Source: Sphaerisporangium album (GTDB lineage Bacteria; Actinomycetota; Actinomycetes; Streptosporangiales; Streptosporangiaceae). Taken from it: a DNA stretch of 64,000 bases. The notes under the pieces were generated by a model, which did not search any database, was not told where the DNA came from, and saw only the letters and a program-made list of their open reading frames with translations. Position numbers and translations under genes: made by a program. Of this stretch, positions 16,760-25,227 are shown one piece after another; within the stretch, counting starts at the first letter, position 1; each line of letters opens with the position of its first letter. The DNA lies in contig NZ_QOIL01000010.1 in the NCBI RefSeq assembly GCF_003323745.1, positions 62,001-126,000 on the forward strand, given 5' to 3'.

Positions 16760-17869
16760 ATGGTGGAGATCAGGACGCTCAGCGTCGACGCGCCGGGCAT
16801 GGTGAGCCTGGCCGAGGAGAAGAGCCGCGCCGTGCCCGACGGCGGGTTCCGGGTCGAGACGCTGTACAGCGGCGTCTCGGCGGGCACGGAGCTGACCTAC
16901 GTCAAGGGCGGCAACCCGTACCTCGGCTCCACCTGGGACGCGGAGCTCGGGCTGTTCCTGCCGGGAACCCCGTCCGTGGAGTACCCGGTGCGCGGCATCG
17001 GCTACATGCAGGTGGGGCGGGTCGCCGAGAGCAGGACGCCCGCCGTGCGCGAGGGCGCGATCCTGGCGATGGCGTACGGGCACCGCACCGGGTACGTCGC
17101 CGACCCGCTGGCCGACCGGTTCGTGGAGTTACCCGAGGGCCTGGACCCCCTGCTCGGCATCTACGTCGCCCACATGGGCCCGATCTGCGCCAACGGCCTG
17201 CTGCACGCGGCGGCCGACCTGTACGGCGCCGGGGTGCGGAGCCTCGGCGACGGCGTGCGCGGGCGGCGGGTCGCGGTGACGGGCGCGGGCGTGGTGGGCC
17301 TGCTGGTCGCGGCGTTCGCGATCGAGCACGGCGCGGCGGAGGTCGTGGTGGTCGACGAGACCGCCGGTCGGCTGCGGGCCGCCGAGGCGCTCGGCGCCGC
17401 CACGCTCGCCGTGCGCGACGACCCGGCCGTGGCGTTGAAGAGGCGATGGCGTCACGGGCACAGGGACAGGGGCGCCGACGTGGTGTTCCAGTGCCGGGGC
17501 CGGGCCCGCGCCCTCGCCCTGGCCCTGCGGCTGCTCCGGCCGCAGGGGACCGTGATCGATCTCGCCTTCTACCCCGAGGGCGCCGGCGAGGTGCGCCTGG
17601 GCGAGGAGTTCCACCACAACGGGCTCGGCGTGCGGTGCGCGCAGATCGCCAGGGTGCCGCGCGGGCTGGCCCACGCCTGGGACAGGGAGCGGCTGTCGCA
17701 CGAGACCGTCGAACTGCTGCTGCGGCGCGGCCGGGTGCTACGTCAGAACATGATCACTGATGTCGTGGACTTCGCCCAGGCGCCCGGCCTGCTGCGCGAC
17801 CTCGCCTCCGGGCGGCGCCAGACCCTCCAGGCGGTGCTGCGCCAGGACGTCGGTGACGAGCGCCGCTGA
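16760..17869 (+). CDS. Zinc-type alcohol dehydrogenase-like (MDR) oxidoreductase, copy 1
   Basis: 369-aa medium-chain dehydrogenase/reductase. The N-terminus has YSGVSAGTELTYVKG in the catalytic domain, close to BchC-like and zinc-binding dehydrogenases. The nucleotide-binding motif is VAVTGAGVVGLLVAAFA. The classical Cys/His zinc ligands are not obvious. ATG 16760 has GGAGG 9 nt before it; ATG 16751 abuts the same GGAGG and is less likely. It shares the EEFHHN segment and overall plan with the dehydrogenase at 19950-21035. Its last 132 nt (17738-17869) overlap the convergent GH63 gene, both frames remaining protein-like there. Confidence 0.86.
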   Translation: MVEIRTLSVDAPGMVSLAEEKSRAVPDGGFRVETLYSGVSAGTELTYVKGGNPYLGSTWDAELGLFLPGTPSVEYPVRGIGYMQVGRVAESRTPAVREGAILAMAYGHRTGYVADPLADRFVELPEGLDPLLGIYVAHMGPICANGLLHAAADLYGAGVRSLGDGVRGRRVAVTGAGVVGLLVAAFAIEHGAAEVVVVDETAGRLRAAEALGAATLAVRDDPAVALKRRWRHGHRDRGADVVFQCRGRARALALALRLLRPQGTVIDLAFYPEGAGEVRLGEEFHHNGLGVRCAQIARVPRGLAHAWDRERLSHETVELLLRRGRVLRQNMITDVVDFAQAPGLLRDLASGRRQTLQAVLRQDVGDERR

Positions 17870-19171
17870 CCAGCTGAAGTCGTGGCACCCGTGCCCTTCG
17901 AGCGTGGCGGGGTCGAAGTACTCGCGAAAGCCCGCGTGCGCCACCGCCCGCACCATGCCGTCGGCGACCAGCGCGGCGAGGTCGGGACGCCTGCGGCGCA
18001 GGCCGTGCCAGACCAGCCAGGACAGGTTGATCCAGCTCGGGCCGCGCCAGTAGCGGGCCGGGTCGAACTCGGGGGTGGCGGGCGCGAAGCTCGGCACCGT
18101 GCCGCGCCTTTCCAGCTCGAACCGGTCGAGCGCGGTGGCGGCCAGCGCGTCGGCGATCTCGTGGGGCAGGCCCGGCAGGATCAGCGGGGTCAGCCCGGCC
18201 GCGCTGCCGGACCTGATCAGGCGGCCGGTGAGCGCGTCGCGCGCGTGGAAGAGCCCGTCGGCGTACAGGTGCTCCACCATCGCGGCGGTGATCGCCGCCG
18301 CCTCGCGGTGGTGCGGCGCCGGGTCAAGCCCACAGGCGGCGGCGATCTTCGCCAGCGCCGACTCCGCCGCGCCGTAGGCGGCGTTGAACAGCGGGTCCTG
18401 CACGGCGAACGCGCCCGGGCGCCGGTAGCCGGTGTCGCGGTAGGCGCGGGCCAGCACGGTGTACCGCTCGTAGTCGCGGTCGGTGGGACGCTCGCCCGGG
18501 TCGACGTGGGCGAGGTCGCGGCGGCTGACGCCGAGCGGGTCCGGGCGTACGGCGGCCAGCGGCGCGTCCCAGGCCGGGCTGTTGTCCATGCCCGACTCCC
18601 ACGGGTGGACGATCGACAGCAGCCCCTCGGCCGAGCGCCGCGCCTCGCGCAGGAACCGCTGCTGGGCGACCAGGCGCGGGTAGATCCTGCGCAGGAACGC
18701 CGGGTCCGGGTCGGCCAGGTGCACCTGCCAGGCGGCCGGCGCGTGCACCGGTGGCTGGACGATCCCGGAGGTCGCCGCGCCGCAGGGCGCGCGCACGCCC
18801 CAGAAGTCCGGGCCGGGGAAGTACGAGCCCGCCGGGACGCTCGGGTTGAACACGATGTGCGGCACCCTGCCGTCCCGCCACTGCGCGCCGAACAGGGTCA
18901 GCAGCTCCTGCCTGGCCCGGCGCGGCGCCCAGCGGGCGTTGCCGATCGCGATGAAGGCCGAGTCCCAGCTCCACTGGTGCGGGTACAGGCGGCGCGAGGG
19001 AACGGTGTAGCTGCCGTCCCAGTTGGCGACCAGCACGCGCACCGCCTCCCGGGACAGCTCCCGCGGGCCGCCCGCCCGGTCCGGCCACGCGGCCGGGCTG
19101 GAACGGTCCTGACGCGGGGCGGGCGCGAGGAGGTCGCCGCCGCGCGGGGGAGCGGCCGGGTGGGAGATCAT
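17738..19171 (-). CDS. GH63-family glucosylglycerate/mannosylglycerate hydrolase-like glycosidase
   Basis: 477-aa (alpha/alpha)6 glycoside hydrolase related to MGH/GgH enzymes, which cleave mannosyl- or glucosylglycerate. The signature LYPHQWSWDSAFIAIG is at residues 62-77 (its Asp is the expected general-acid region) and HPWESGMDNSPAWD at 189-202. ARYWRGPSWINLSWLVW and GHGCHDFSWSAAL are near the C-terminus. No signal peptide is visible, so it is cytoplasmic. Its ATG overlaps the stop of the upstream isomerase by 4 nt (ATGA), making it the third gene of a dehydrogenase-isomerase-hydrolase operon. The 3' end overlaps the convergent dehydrogenase gene by 132 nt. Confidence 0.88.
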   Translation of the reverse strand: MISHPAAPPRGGDLLAPAPRQDRSSPAAWPDRAGGPRELSREAVRVLVANWDGSYTVPSRRLYPHQWSWDSAFIAIGNARWAPRRARQELLTLFGAQWRDGRVPHIVFNPSVPAGSYFPGPDFWGVRAPCGAATSGIVQPPVHAPAAWQVHLADPDPAFLRRIYPRLVAQQRFLREARRSAEGLLSIVHPWESGMDNSPAWDAPLAAVRPDPLGVSRRDLAHVDPGERPTDRDYERYTVLARAYRDTGYRRPGAFAVQDPLFNAAYGAAESALAKIAAACGLDPAPHHREAAAITAAMVEHLYADGLFHARDALTGRLIRSGSAAGLTPLILPGLPHEIADALAATALDRFELERRGTVPSFAPATPEFDPARYWRGPSWINLSWLVWHGLRRRRPDLAALVADGMVRAVAHAGFREYFDPATLEGHGCHDFSWSAALVTDVLAQHRLEGLAPPGGEVAQQAGRLGEVHDISDHVLT

Positions 19172-19953
19172 AGGAACTTCCTGATGAAGGCGGCCGTTTC
19201 CGGCAGGGCGGTGCGGGGCTCGCCGCGCAGGCGGCATTCCAGGGCGAGGTAACCGTCGTAGCCGATCGCGTCGAGGCAGGCTAGCTGCGCGGCCCAGTCG
19301 ATGTGGCCGGTGCCCGGCTGGTTGCGGTTGGACTCGCTGATCTGCATGTGCGCGAGGTACGGCGCGGCCTCGGCCAGCGAGCGGCAGGGGTCGTCCTCCT
19401 CGATGTTCATGTGGTAGGTGTCGCCGGCGACCCGGACGGAGTCCATCGCGCACAGCGCGACCGCCTCGGCCAGGGTGTTGACCATGTGGTTCTCGTACCG
19501 GTTGAGCGGCTCGATCATGATCAGCACGCCCTCGCGCGCGGCGTGCTCGCCCAGCTCGCCGAGGGCCTCGGCCAGCACCTCCCGGTCCTGCCCCGGTGAG
19601 CGCGGCGGCTCGAACGGCGGCAGCCGCCGGGAGAACTGCCCCCACGAGCCGGGCGTCATCACGCCGACCCCGCCGAGGCGCCCCATGACGGTGAGCTGGG
19701 AGCGGAGCTGGTGGATCGCGTCCCGGCGCTTGGCGGGGTCGAAGTCGCCGATGAAGTGGGACATCTCCACGCAGACCGTCGGCATGACGACGCCGTCCGC
19801 GAGCGCGCGGTCCAGTTCGCCGATGCGCGAGGCGAAGTGGAAGTCGCCCTTGCCGCGCAGCTCGATGGCATCGAACCCGGCCTCGACCGCGAAGGCGAAC
19901 TTCTCCTGCAGCGTGTCCCCGGGTACCAGTTGCTCCTGCACCGCCAGCTTCAT
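19168..19953 (-). CDS. TIM-barrel sugar phosphate isomerase/epimerase, copy 1
   Basis: 261-aa xylose-isomerase-like TIM-barrel protein (AP-endonuclease-2 fold). Metal-site-type residues are visible in MIEPLNRYENHMVNT, AGDTYHMNIEE (strand-end Asp and His), HMQISESNR and YLALECRLRGEP (final Glu). Such enzymes isomerise, epimerise or eliminate sugar and keto-sugar intermediates. Start ATG overlaps the stop of the dehydrogenase by 4 nt and its own stop overlaps the GH63 start, so the three are translationally coupled. The substrate is unknown. Confidence 0.88.
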   Translation of the reverse strand: MKLAVQEQLVPGDTLQEKFAFAVEAGFDAIELRGKGDFHFASRIGELDRALADGVVMPTVCVEMSHFIGDFDPAKRRDAIHQLRSQLTVMGRLGGVGVMTPGSWGQFSRRLPPFEPPRSPGQDREVLAEALGELGEHAAREGVLIMIEPLNRYENHMVNTLAEAVALCAMDSVRVAGDTYHMNIEEDDPCRSLAEAAPYLAHMQISESNRNQPGTGHIDWAAQLACLDAIGYDGYLALECRLRGEPRTALPETAAFIRKFL

Positions 19954-21035
19954 CGCGCCTCCTCGTGCGCCGGCGGGCCGGGCGTGGGCGGCCCGTGGTT
20001 CCCGGGGGGCTCCCCGAACGCGAACACCACCTGGAGCGCGTCGGCGGGATGCCGGTCCAGCAGGGCGAACGCCTCGGCCGCGTCCCGCGCGGGTGTCACG
20101 TGGCTGACAAGCGCGCCGGTGTCCACCTCGCCCCGGAGCGCCAGCTCCATGAACGTGCGCTGGAGCCGCTCGACGTCCCAGCGGTGCGACAGCCCCGCGG
20201 CGACCGCGCCGATCTGGGAGGAGACGAGCTGCACCTGGTTGTGGTGGAACTCCTCGCCGAGCCGCAGCCCGACGCCCTCACCCTGGTAGAACCCGGCGGC
20301 GACGACCCGGCCGCCCCTGCGCACCGACCGGATGGCCTCGTGCAGGGCGTGGTGGCTGCCGCTCAGCTCGATCGCGGTGTCGGCGCCGTCGAGCCGCTTG
20401 CGCACGAACTCGGCGCACGAGCCGGTCAGGACGTCGAACGTCTCGGCGGCGCCGAACCGGCGGGCCAGGGCGAGGCGGGCCGGGATGGCGTCGGCGGCGA
20501 CGACCCGGGCGCCGCTGAGCACGGCGAGCCGGGTGGCCAGCAGCCCGATGACGCCCTGGCCGAAGATCGTGACCTGGTCGCCGAGGTGGACGCCGGCGGC
20601 GTGGACGGCGTTCAGGGCGATGGCCCCGACGCGGGCGAAGACACCGGTCAGCGGGTCGGCGCCTGGCGGCAGGACGTGCCCGGCGAGGCGCTCGGCGGGC
20701 AGCACCGCCTCCGCGCGGTGGCCCCAGATGCCCCAGACGAGGCTGCCGACCGGCGGGGCGGCGACGTCGGGCGCCGCCTCGACCACCTCGCCGACCTCCT
20801 GGTACCCCCAGCCCGACAGCGGGTAGGCGTGCGTGCGGCCCTCGGTGAAGAGCCGGCGCTCGGCGTCCCAGTGCCGGGTGAGGTACGGATTGGTGCCGCG
20901 GTACGCGGTGAGCTCGGTGCCGGCGGACACTCCCGAATAGATGGTGCGGACGCGCACGCATCCGGCTTCCAGACGGCCGGGCGGTTCCGGGGTGACACCG
21001 ACGACGCCGGGTTCTTGAATGGTGATGGCGTGCAT
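19950..21035 (-). CDS. Zinc-type alcohol dehydrogenase-like (MDR) oxidoreductase, copy 2
   Basis: 361-aa homologue of the protein at 16760-17869: YSGVSAGTELTAYRGTNPYL in the catalytic domain, VTIFGQGVIGLLATRLAVL as nucleotide-binding motif, EEFHHN near residue 270. ATG 21035 (MHAITIQEPG) is chosen because GGGG lies just before it and the in-frame extension to 21062 has no ribosome site. It is the first gene of the minus-strand operon. It faces the plus-strand isomerase/ABC operon across a 114-bp A/T-richer promoter region. Probably NAD(P)-dependent oxidation of a sugar or glycoside intermediate. Confidence 0.88.
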   Translation of the reverse strand: MHAITIQEPGVVGVTPEPPGRLEAGCVRVRTIYSGVSAGTELTAYRGTNPYLTRHWDAERRLFTEGRTHAYPLSGWGYQEVGEVVEAAPDVAAPPVGSLVWGIWGHRAEAVLPAERLAGHVLPPGADPLTGVFARVGAIALNAVHAAGVHLGDQVTIFGQGVIGLLATRLAVLSGARVVAADAIPARLALARRFGAAETFDVLTGSCAEFVRKRLDGADTAIELSGSHHALHEAIRSVRRGGRVVAAGFYQGEGVGLRLGEEFHHNQVQLVSSQIGAVAAGLSHRWDVERLQRTFMELALRGEVDTGALVSHVTPARDAAEAFALLDRHPADALQVVFAFGEPPGNHGPPTPGPPAHEEAR

Positions 21036-21053
21036 ATCCCCATACTTATGAGT

Positions 21054-21063
21054 TTTGATCAAA
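21054..21063. promoter_or_regulatory. Palindrome TTTGATCAAA in divergent promoter region
   Basis: Perfect 10-bp palindrome in the 114-bp intergenic region between the two divergent sugar operons. It lies 19 nt before the minus-strand start and stands out by its A/T content. The ROK regulator encoded at 25228-26367 is the obvious candidate ligand, but this is inference. Confidence 0.4.
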
Positions 21064-21149
21064 CAAAAGTCGGAGGGTTAGTCCTGCCGTTCACACGATA
21101 GTTACATCCCAGAGAGACCTAAGTCCAGGGCTTCTGTCGGAGGTAGCCA

Positions 21150-22037
21150 ATGAAATTGGGATTTTTGACGGCCTGTCTACCGGAAAGCGATCTTTCCGAC
21201 ATCGCCCGTTGGGCCGCGGAGCAGGGCTTCCAGGCGCTGGAAGTGGCCGCGTGGCCCGCGCCCGATCCCAGAAATCACATCCGAGTAGATCAATTCGACG
21301 AGGCCGAATCCACCCGGGTGAAGAAGATCTTCGAGGAGACCGGCCTGACGCTCTCCTCGATCGCCTACTACGACAACAACCTGCACCCCACCCGGCGTGC
21401 CGGGATCAACGCCCACCTGCGCCGATGCGTGGACGCCGCCGCCGAGCTGGGGTGTCCGACCGTGGGCACCTTCGTCGGCCGCGACCCGGGGCTCACCGTG
21501 GACGCCAACCTCAAGCTCGCCGAGGAGGTCTTCGCGCCGGTGGTGGAGCACGCCGCCCGCCGGGGCGTGACCATCGTGATCGAGAACTGCGTGATGAAGA
21601 GCTGGCACCCGGACGGCTACCCGGGCAATCTCGCCTACTCGCCCGAGCTGTGGGAGTGGATGTTCACCCTCGGCCTCAAGCTCAACTACGACCCCTCCCA
21701 CCTGGTCGGCCTCGGCATCGACCCCATCGCCGCCGTCACCCCGTACGTCGATCGGATCGCGCACGTCCAGGCCAAGGACACCCAGATCCTCCCCGGGCGG
21801 ATCGACCGATACGGCTTCTACGGTCCGCTCGGCGGCGACAAGGGCTGGTACCGCTTCCGCGTCCCGGGCCTCGGCCAGGTCGACTGGGCCCGGTTGATCG
21901 ACGTGCTGTACGAGGGCGGGTACGACGGGGTGATCTCCGTCGAGCACGAGGACCCCGTCTGGAGCGGCGACCCCGCAAAGGTGCGCGCGGGCCTCGGCAT
22001 CGCCTACCGCACGTTGCACGGCCTCATCGTGGGGTAA
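21150..22037 (+). CDS. TIM-barrel sugar phosphate isomerase/epimerase, copy 2
   Basis: 295-aa TIM-barrel isomerase/epimerase of the xylose-isomerase-like superfamily. Metal-binding residues are expected from GVTIVIENC (Glu), LKLNYDPSHLVGLG (Asp, His), HVQAKDTQIL and GVISVEHEDPVW (final Glu); this last segment is typical of the IolE/IolH-like group. Start ATG has CGGAGG about 8 nt upstream. It opens the plus-strand operon: isomerase, solute-binding lipoprotein, two permeases, ROK regulator. It is diverged from copy 1, so the two probably act on different intermediates of one pathway. Confidence 0.9.
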   Translation: MKLGFLTACLPESDLSDIARWAAEQGFQALEVAAWPAPDPRNHIRVDQFDEAESTRVKKIFEETGLTLSSIAYYDNNLHPTRRAGINAHLRRCVDAAAELGCPTVGTFVGRDPGLTVDANLKLAEEVFAPVVEHAARRGVTIVIENCVMKSWHPDGYPGNLAYSPELWEWMFTLGLKLNYDPSHLVGLGIDPIAAVTPYVDRIAHVQAKDTQILPGRIDRYGFYGPLGGDKGWYRFRVPGLGQVDWARLIDVLYEGGYDGVISVEHEDPVWSGDPAKVRAGLGIAYRTLHGLIVG

Positions 22038-22068
22038 AGGGCGGCTCTGAACCCCCGGGAGGAGCCCC

Positions 22069-23433
22069 ATGCCGAGGAAGGTCCCCGCCGTCCTCTGCCT
22101 CGCCGTGCTCGCCGCCGCCCTGGCGGCCTGCGGCGGCGGCGCGGAGCCGGGCGCGTCGAACACCATCACCGTCTGGACCGAGGAGAACCTCGCCGACCGG
22201 ATGGCCGTGCAGCAGGACCTCGCCGCCGGGTTCACCCGGAAGACCGGCGTCAAGGTCGAGCTGGTGGGCATCGGCGAGGACCAGTTCAGCCAGGTCCTCA
22301 CCGCCGCCGCGGCCGCGGGCGACCTGCCGGACGTGATCGGCGCGGTCCCGCTGGCCGCGGTCCGCGAGCTGGACGCCAACGAGCTGCTCGACACCGAGAC
22401 CCCGGCCCGGATCGTCGGCGACCTCGGGCGCGAGACCTTCTCGCCGCGGGCCCTGGAGCTGGACAGCGACGGCGGCAGGCTGCTCGCCGTGCCCAGCGAC
22501 GGGTGGGCGCAGCTCATCCTCTACCGCAAGGACCTGTTCCAGAAGGCGGGGCTCGCGCCGCCCGACACCTACGAGCGGCTGGAGGCCGCCGCGAGGAGGC
22601 TGAACACCGGCGGCGTCGCCGGCATCACGCTCGCCGTCGCGCCGAAGGACTCCTTCACCGCGCAGAGCTTCGAGCACGTCGCGCTCGCCAACGGCTGCGA
22701 GCTCGCGGACGGCTCCGGGAAGACCGTGCTCGATTCCCCGCAGTGCGTGCGGGCGTTCGCCTTCTACTCGGCCCTCGTGCGGAACTACTCGGTCAAGGGC
22801 GACCAGGACGTCGACTCGACCCGGGCGACCTACTTCGCCGGCAGGGCCGCGATGACGATCTGGTCGTCGTTCATCCTTGACGAGCTGGCCGGGCTGCGCG
22901 ACGACGCGCTCCCGAGCTGCGCCGAATGCCGGGCCGACAAGCGGTGGCTGGCCGCGAACACCGGCGTGGTGACCGCGCTGAAGGGCCCCGACGGCGCGCG
23001 GCCCGCGCAGTTCGGCGAGATCGTCTCGTGGGCGATCCCCTACGACGCCCGCAAGGACGCGGCGCGGCGGTTCGTCACGTACATGATGAGCGAGGGGTAC
23101 GAGCGCTGGGTGGGTATGGCGCCGGAGGGCAAGGTCCCCGTCCGCACCACCCTGGCCCGGTCCTGGGACCGGCTGCCCGCCGGGGTCGACGCCAAGGAGC
23201 CCCTCGCCGCCGTCTACCCGGCCGGCCTGCTCGACGCGCTGCGCCGGAGCCCGGACACCTTCGCCCGCTGGGGCATCGCGCAGGGGCAGGGCAGGCTCGT
23301 CGGCGCCATGATGGGCGAGCTGCCGGTGCCGAGGGCGCTCGCCGGCGCGGCGGGCGGCTCGCTCACTCCGGAGGCGGCCGCGCGGCGGGCGAAGGCCGAT
23401 GTCGAGACGATCAAGCGCGGGATCCGGCGATGA
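22069..23433 (+). CDS. Sugar ABC transporter solute-binding lipoprotein
   Basis: 454-aa extracytoplasmic binding protein of the CUT1 (MalE-like) class. The signal peptide ends in a lipobox, LAAC at about residues 18-21, followed by a Gly-rich linker. The mature part contains the usual NTITVWTEENLADRM start and the ligand-cleft region AVPSDGWAQLILYRKDLFQKAG. It is the ligand-capture subunit for the permeases at 23430-24356 and 24353-25222, whose first gene overlaps its stop by 4 nt. No ATPase is encoded; CUT1 systems of actinomycetes commonly borrow the shared ATPase MsiK. The substrate is presumably the glycoside processed by this island. Confidence 0.92.
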   Translation: MPRKVPAVLCLAVLAAALAACGGGAEPGASNTITVWTEENLADRMAVQQDLAAGFTRKTGVKVELVGIGEDQFSQVLTAAAAAGDLPDVIGAVPLAAVRELDANELLDTETPARIVGDLGRETFSPRALELDSDGGRLLAVPSDGWAQLILYRKDLFQKAGLAPPDTYERLEAAARRLNTGGVAGITLAVAPKDSFTAQSFEHVALANGCELADGSGKTVLDSPQCVRAFAFYSALVRNYSVKGDQDVDSTRATYFAGRAAMTIWSSFILDELAGLRDDALPSCAECRADKRWLAANTGVVTALKGPDGARPAQFGEIVSWAIPYDARKDAARRFVTYMMSEGYERWVGMAPEGKVPVRTTLARSWDRLPAGVDAKEPLAAVYPAGLLDALRRSPDTFARWGIAQGQGRLVGAMMGELPVPRALAGAAGGSLTPEAAARRAKADVETIKRGIRR

Positions 23434-24356
23434 CCGCCCCCGCCGGACCGTCCGGCCGCACGCTGCGGGAGCGCGAGGCCAGGGCAGGGCTGTTCCTGAT
23501 GTCGCCCACGCTCGTGATCACGCTGGTCGTCGTGGTGGTCCCGCTGCTGTGGGCCGTCATGCTGGCCTTCCAGAACGTCCGCCTGATCAACATCAGGCGG
23601 GTGGGGCTGTTCGGCCGCTACACCCTGGAGAACTTCGCCTACGTGCTGGCCGAGCCCGGGTTCTGGTCCGCCTTGGCGAACACGCTGGTCTACACGGTCG
23701 CGGGCACCGTCCTGTCGATCGGCGTCGGGCTGGCCGCCGCGCTGGCACTGCGCGGCGCCTTCCCCGGGCGCACGCTGGTCAGGGCCTCGATCCTGATCCC
23801 GTACGTCGCCCCGGTCGTCGCCGTCGCCTTCCTGTGGCAGGTGATGCTCAGCCCGCAGTACGGCATCGTCAACACCTGGCTCGGCGAGCCGATCGCCTTC
23901 CTCAGCCAGGCCGAGGGCGCCTTCCTCGGCGTCAGGGTGCCCGTCGCGCTGCTCACGGTGATCGCCTTCGAGGCATGGCGGTACTTCCCCTTCGCCTTCC
24001 TGTTCATCCTGGCCCGGCTCCAGGCGCTGCCCCCCGAACTGGACGAGGCCGCCGTGGTGGACGGCGCCACGCCCACCCAGCGGTTCCGCCACGTCACGCT
24101 GCCGCAGCTGTGGCGGGTCATCGCGCTGCTGTCGGTGCTGCGGTTCGTGTTCACCTTCACGAAGTTCGACGACGTCTACCTGCTCACCGGCGGCGGCGCG
24201 GGCACCGAGGTGGTGGCCGTGCGCGTCTACGACTTCCTGACCGCCCGGGACGACCTCGGCGCCTCGGCCGCCCAGGCCATCGTGATGGCCGCCGTCCTGG
24301 TCGTCTTCCTGGTGGTCTACCTGAGGTCCTTCGGCGGAGCGGAGGCACGCCGATGA
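23430..24356 (+). CDS. Sugar ABC transporter permease 1 (MalF-like)
   Basis: 308-aa inner-membrane permease with six predicted helices (first: VITLVVVVVPLLWAVMLAF). It carries the cytoplasmic EAA loop LDEAAVVDGATPTQRFRHVTLP that docks the ATPase. ATG 23430 overlaps the binding-protein stop by 4 nt, and its own stop overlaps the next permease start, so the three are coupled. It forms a heterodimeric channel with permease 2. Confidence 0.94.
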   Translation: MTAPAGPSGRTLREREARAGLFLMSPTLVITLVVVVVPLLWAVMLAFQNVRLINIRRVGLFGRYTLENFAYVLAEPGFWSALANTLVYTVAGTVLSIGVGLAAALALRGAFPGRTLVRASILIPYVAPVVAVAFLWQVMLSPQYGIVNTWLGEPIAFLSQAEGAFLGVRVPVALLTVIAFEAWRYFPFAFLFILARLQALPPELDEAAVVDGATPTQRFRHVTLPQLWRVIALLSVLRFVFTFTKFDDVYLLTGGGAGTEVVAVRVYDFLTARDDLGASAAQAIVMAAVLVVFLVVYLRSFGGAEARR

Positions 24357-25222
24357 CCGGCGCGACCCGTCCTCCCCTGACCCGGGACCGCTTGGAACGT
24401 GGCCTGCTGCGCGTGCTGAAGCCGCTGGTCATCGCCGCGCTCGTGCTGGCCACGGCCTTCCCGTTCCTCTACATGGCCATGCTGTCGGTGCGGGACGTCC
24501 AGGAGCTGATCCTCGAACCGGGCTCGCTGTGGCCGCGCCGGTTCACGCTGTCGTCCTACGCCGACGTCCTCGGCCGCCAGGGCTTCCTCACCTTCATGCG
24601 CAACAGCGCGATCGTGTCGGCCGCCTCCGTGGCCGCCACGCTGCTGATCTCGATCCCCGGCGCGTACGCCCTGGCCAGGCTGCGGTTCCGCGGCCGCCGC
24701 CAGGTGCACTTCCTGTTCCTCGCCGTCTACCTCTTCCCGGCCATCGTGCCCGCGATCCCGCTGTTCGTGCTGTTCACGATGCTCGGCCTGCGCGGCTCGC
24801 TGGGCGGTCTCGTGCTCGTCTACGTCGCCCAGACCGTCCCCGTCGCCGTCTACATGCTGCGCAACTACTTCGAGACCGTGCCCGAGAGCGTGGAGGAGGC
24901 GGCGGCGATCGACGGATGCGGCCGGATCGGTACGATCCTGCGCGTCGTGCTCCCGCTGTCCAAGCCCGCCCTCATGGCCACCGGGCTCTACGCCTTCATG
25001 ATCGCGTGGAACGAGTTCCTGTTCGCGCTGCTGTTCCTGGTCGAGAAACGGGAGAGCTGGACGGTCTCCCTCGGGCTGTCACAGCTGGCGGGCGGTATCG
25101 AGGTTCCCGCGACCGTTCTCATGGCAGGATCGGTGGTGCTGACGCTGCCCATCGTGGCGGTGTTCTTCGCGAGCGAGCGGCTTCTGGCCGGGGGGCTCGC
25201 GATAGGCGCGGAGAAGGGCTAG
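24353..25222 (+). CDS. Sugar ABC transporter permease 2 (MalG-like)
   Basis: 289-aa permease with the MalG-type plan: an N-terminal helix (VIAALVLATAFPFLYMAML), PGAYALARLRFRG before the core helices, and the EAA loop VEEAAAIDGCGRIGTILRVVLP. A C-terminal helix (LTLPIVAVFFASERLL) is followed by the short tail GLAIGAEKG, characteristic of the MalG end (AGAVKG-like). Coupled to permease 1 by a 4-nt overlap; the ROK gene follows after 5 nt. Confidence 0.94.
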   Translation: MTGATRPPLTRDRLERGLLRVLKPLVIAALVLATAFPFLYMAMLSVRDVQELILEPGSLWPRRFTLSSYADVLGRQGFLTFMRNSAIVSAASVAATLLISIPGAYALARLRFRGRRQVHFLFLAVYLFPAIVPAIPLFVLFTMLGLRGSLGGLVLVYVAQTVPVAVYMLRNYFETVPESVEEAAAIDGCGRIGTILRVVLPLSKPALMATGLYAFMIAWNEFLFALLFLVEKRESWTVSLGLSQLAGGIEVPATVLMAGSVVLTLPIVAVFFASERLLAGGLAIGAEKG

Positions 25223-25227
25223 GGGCG

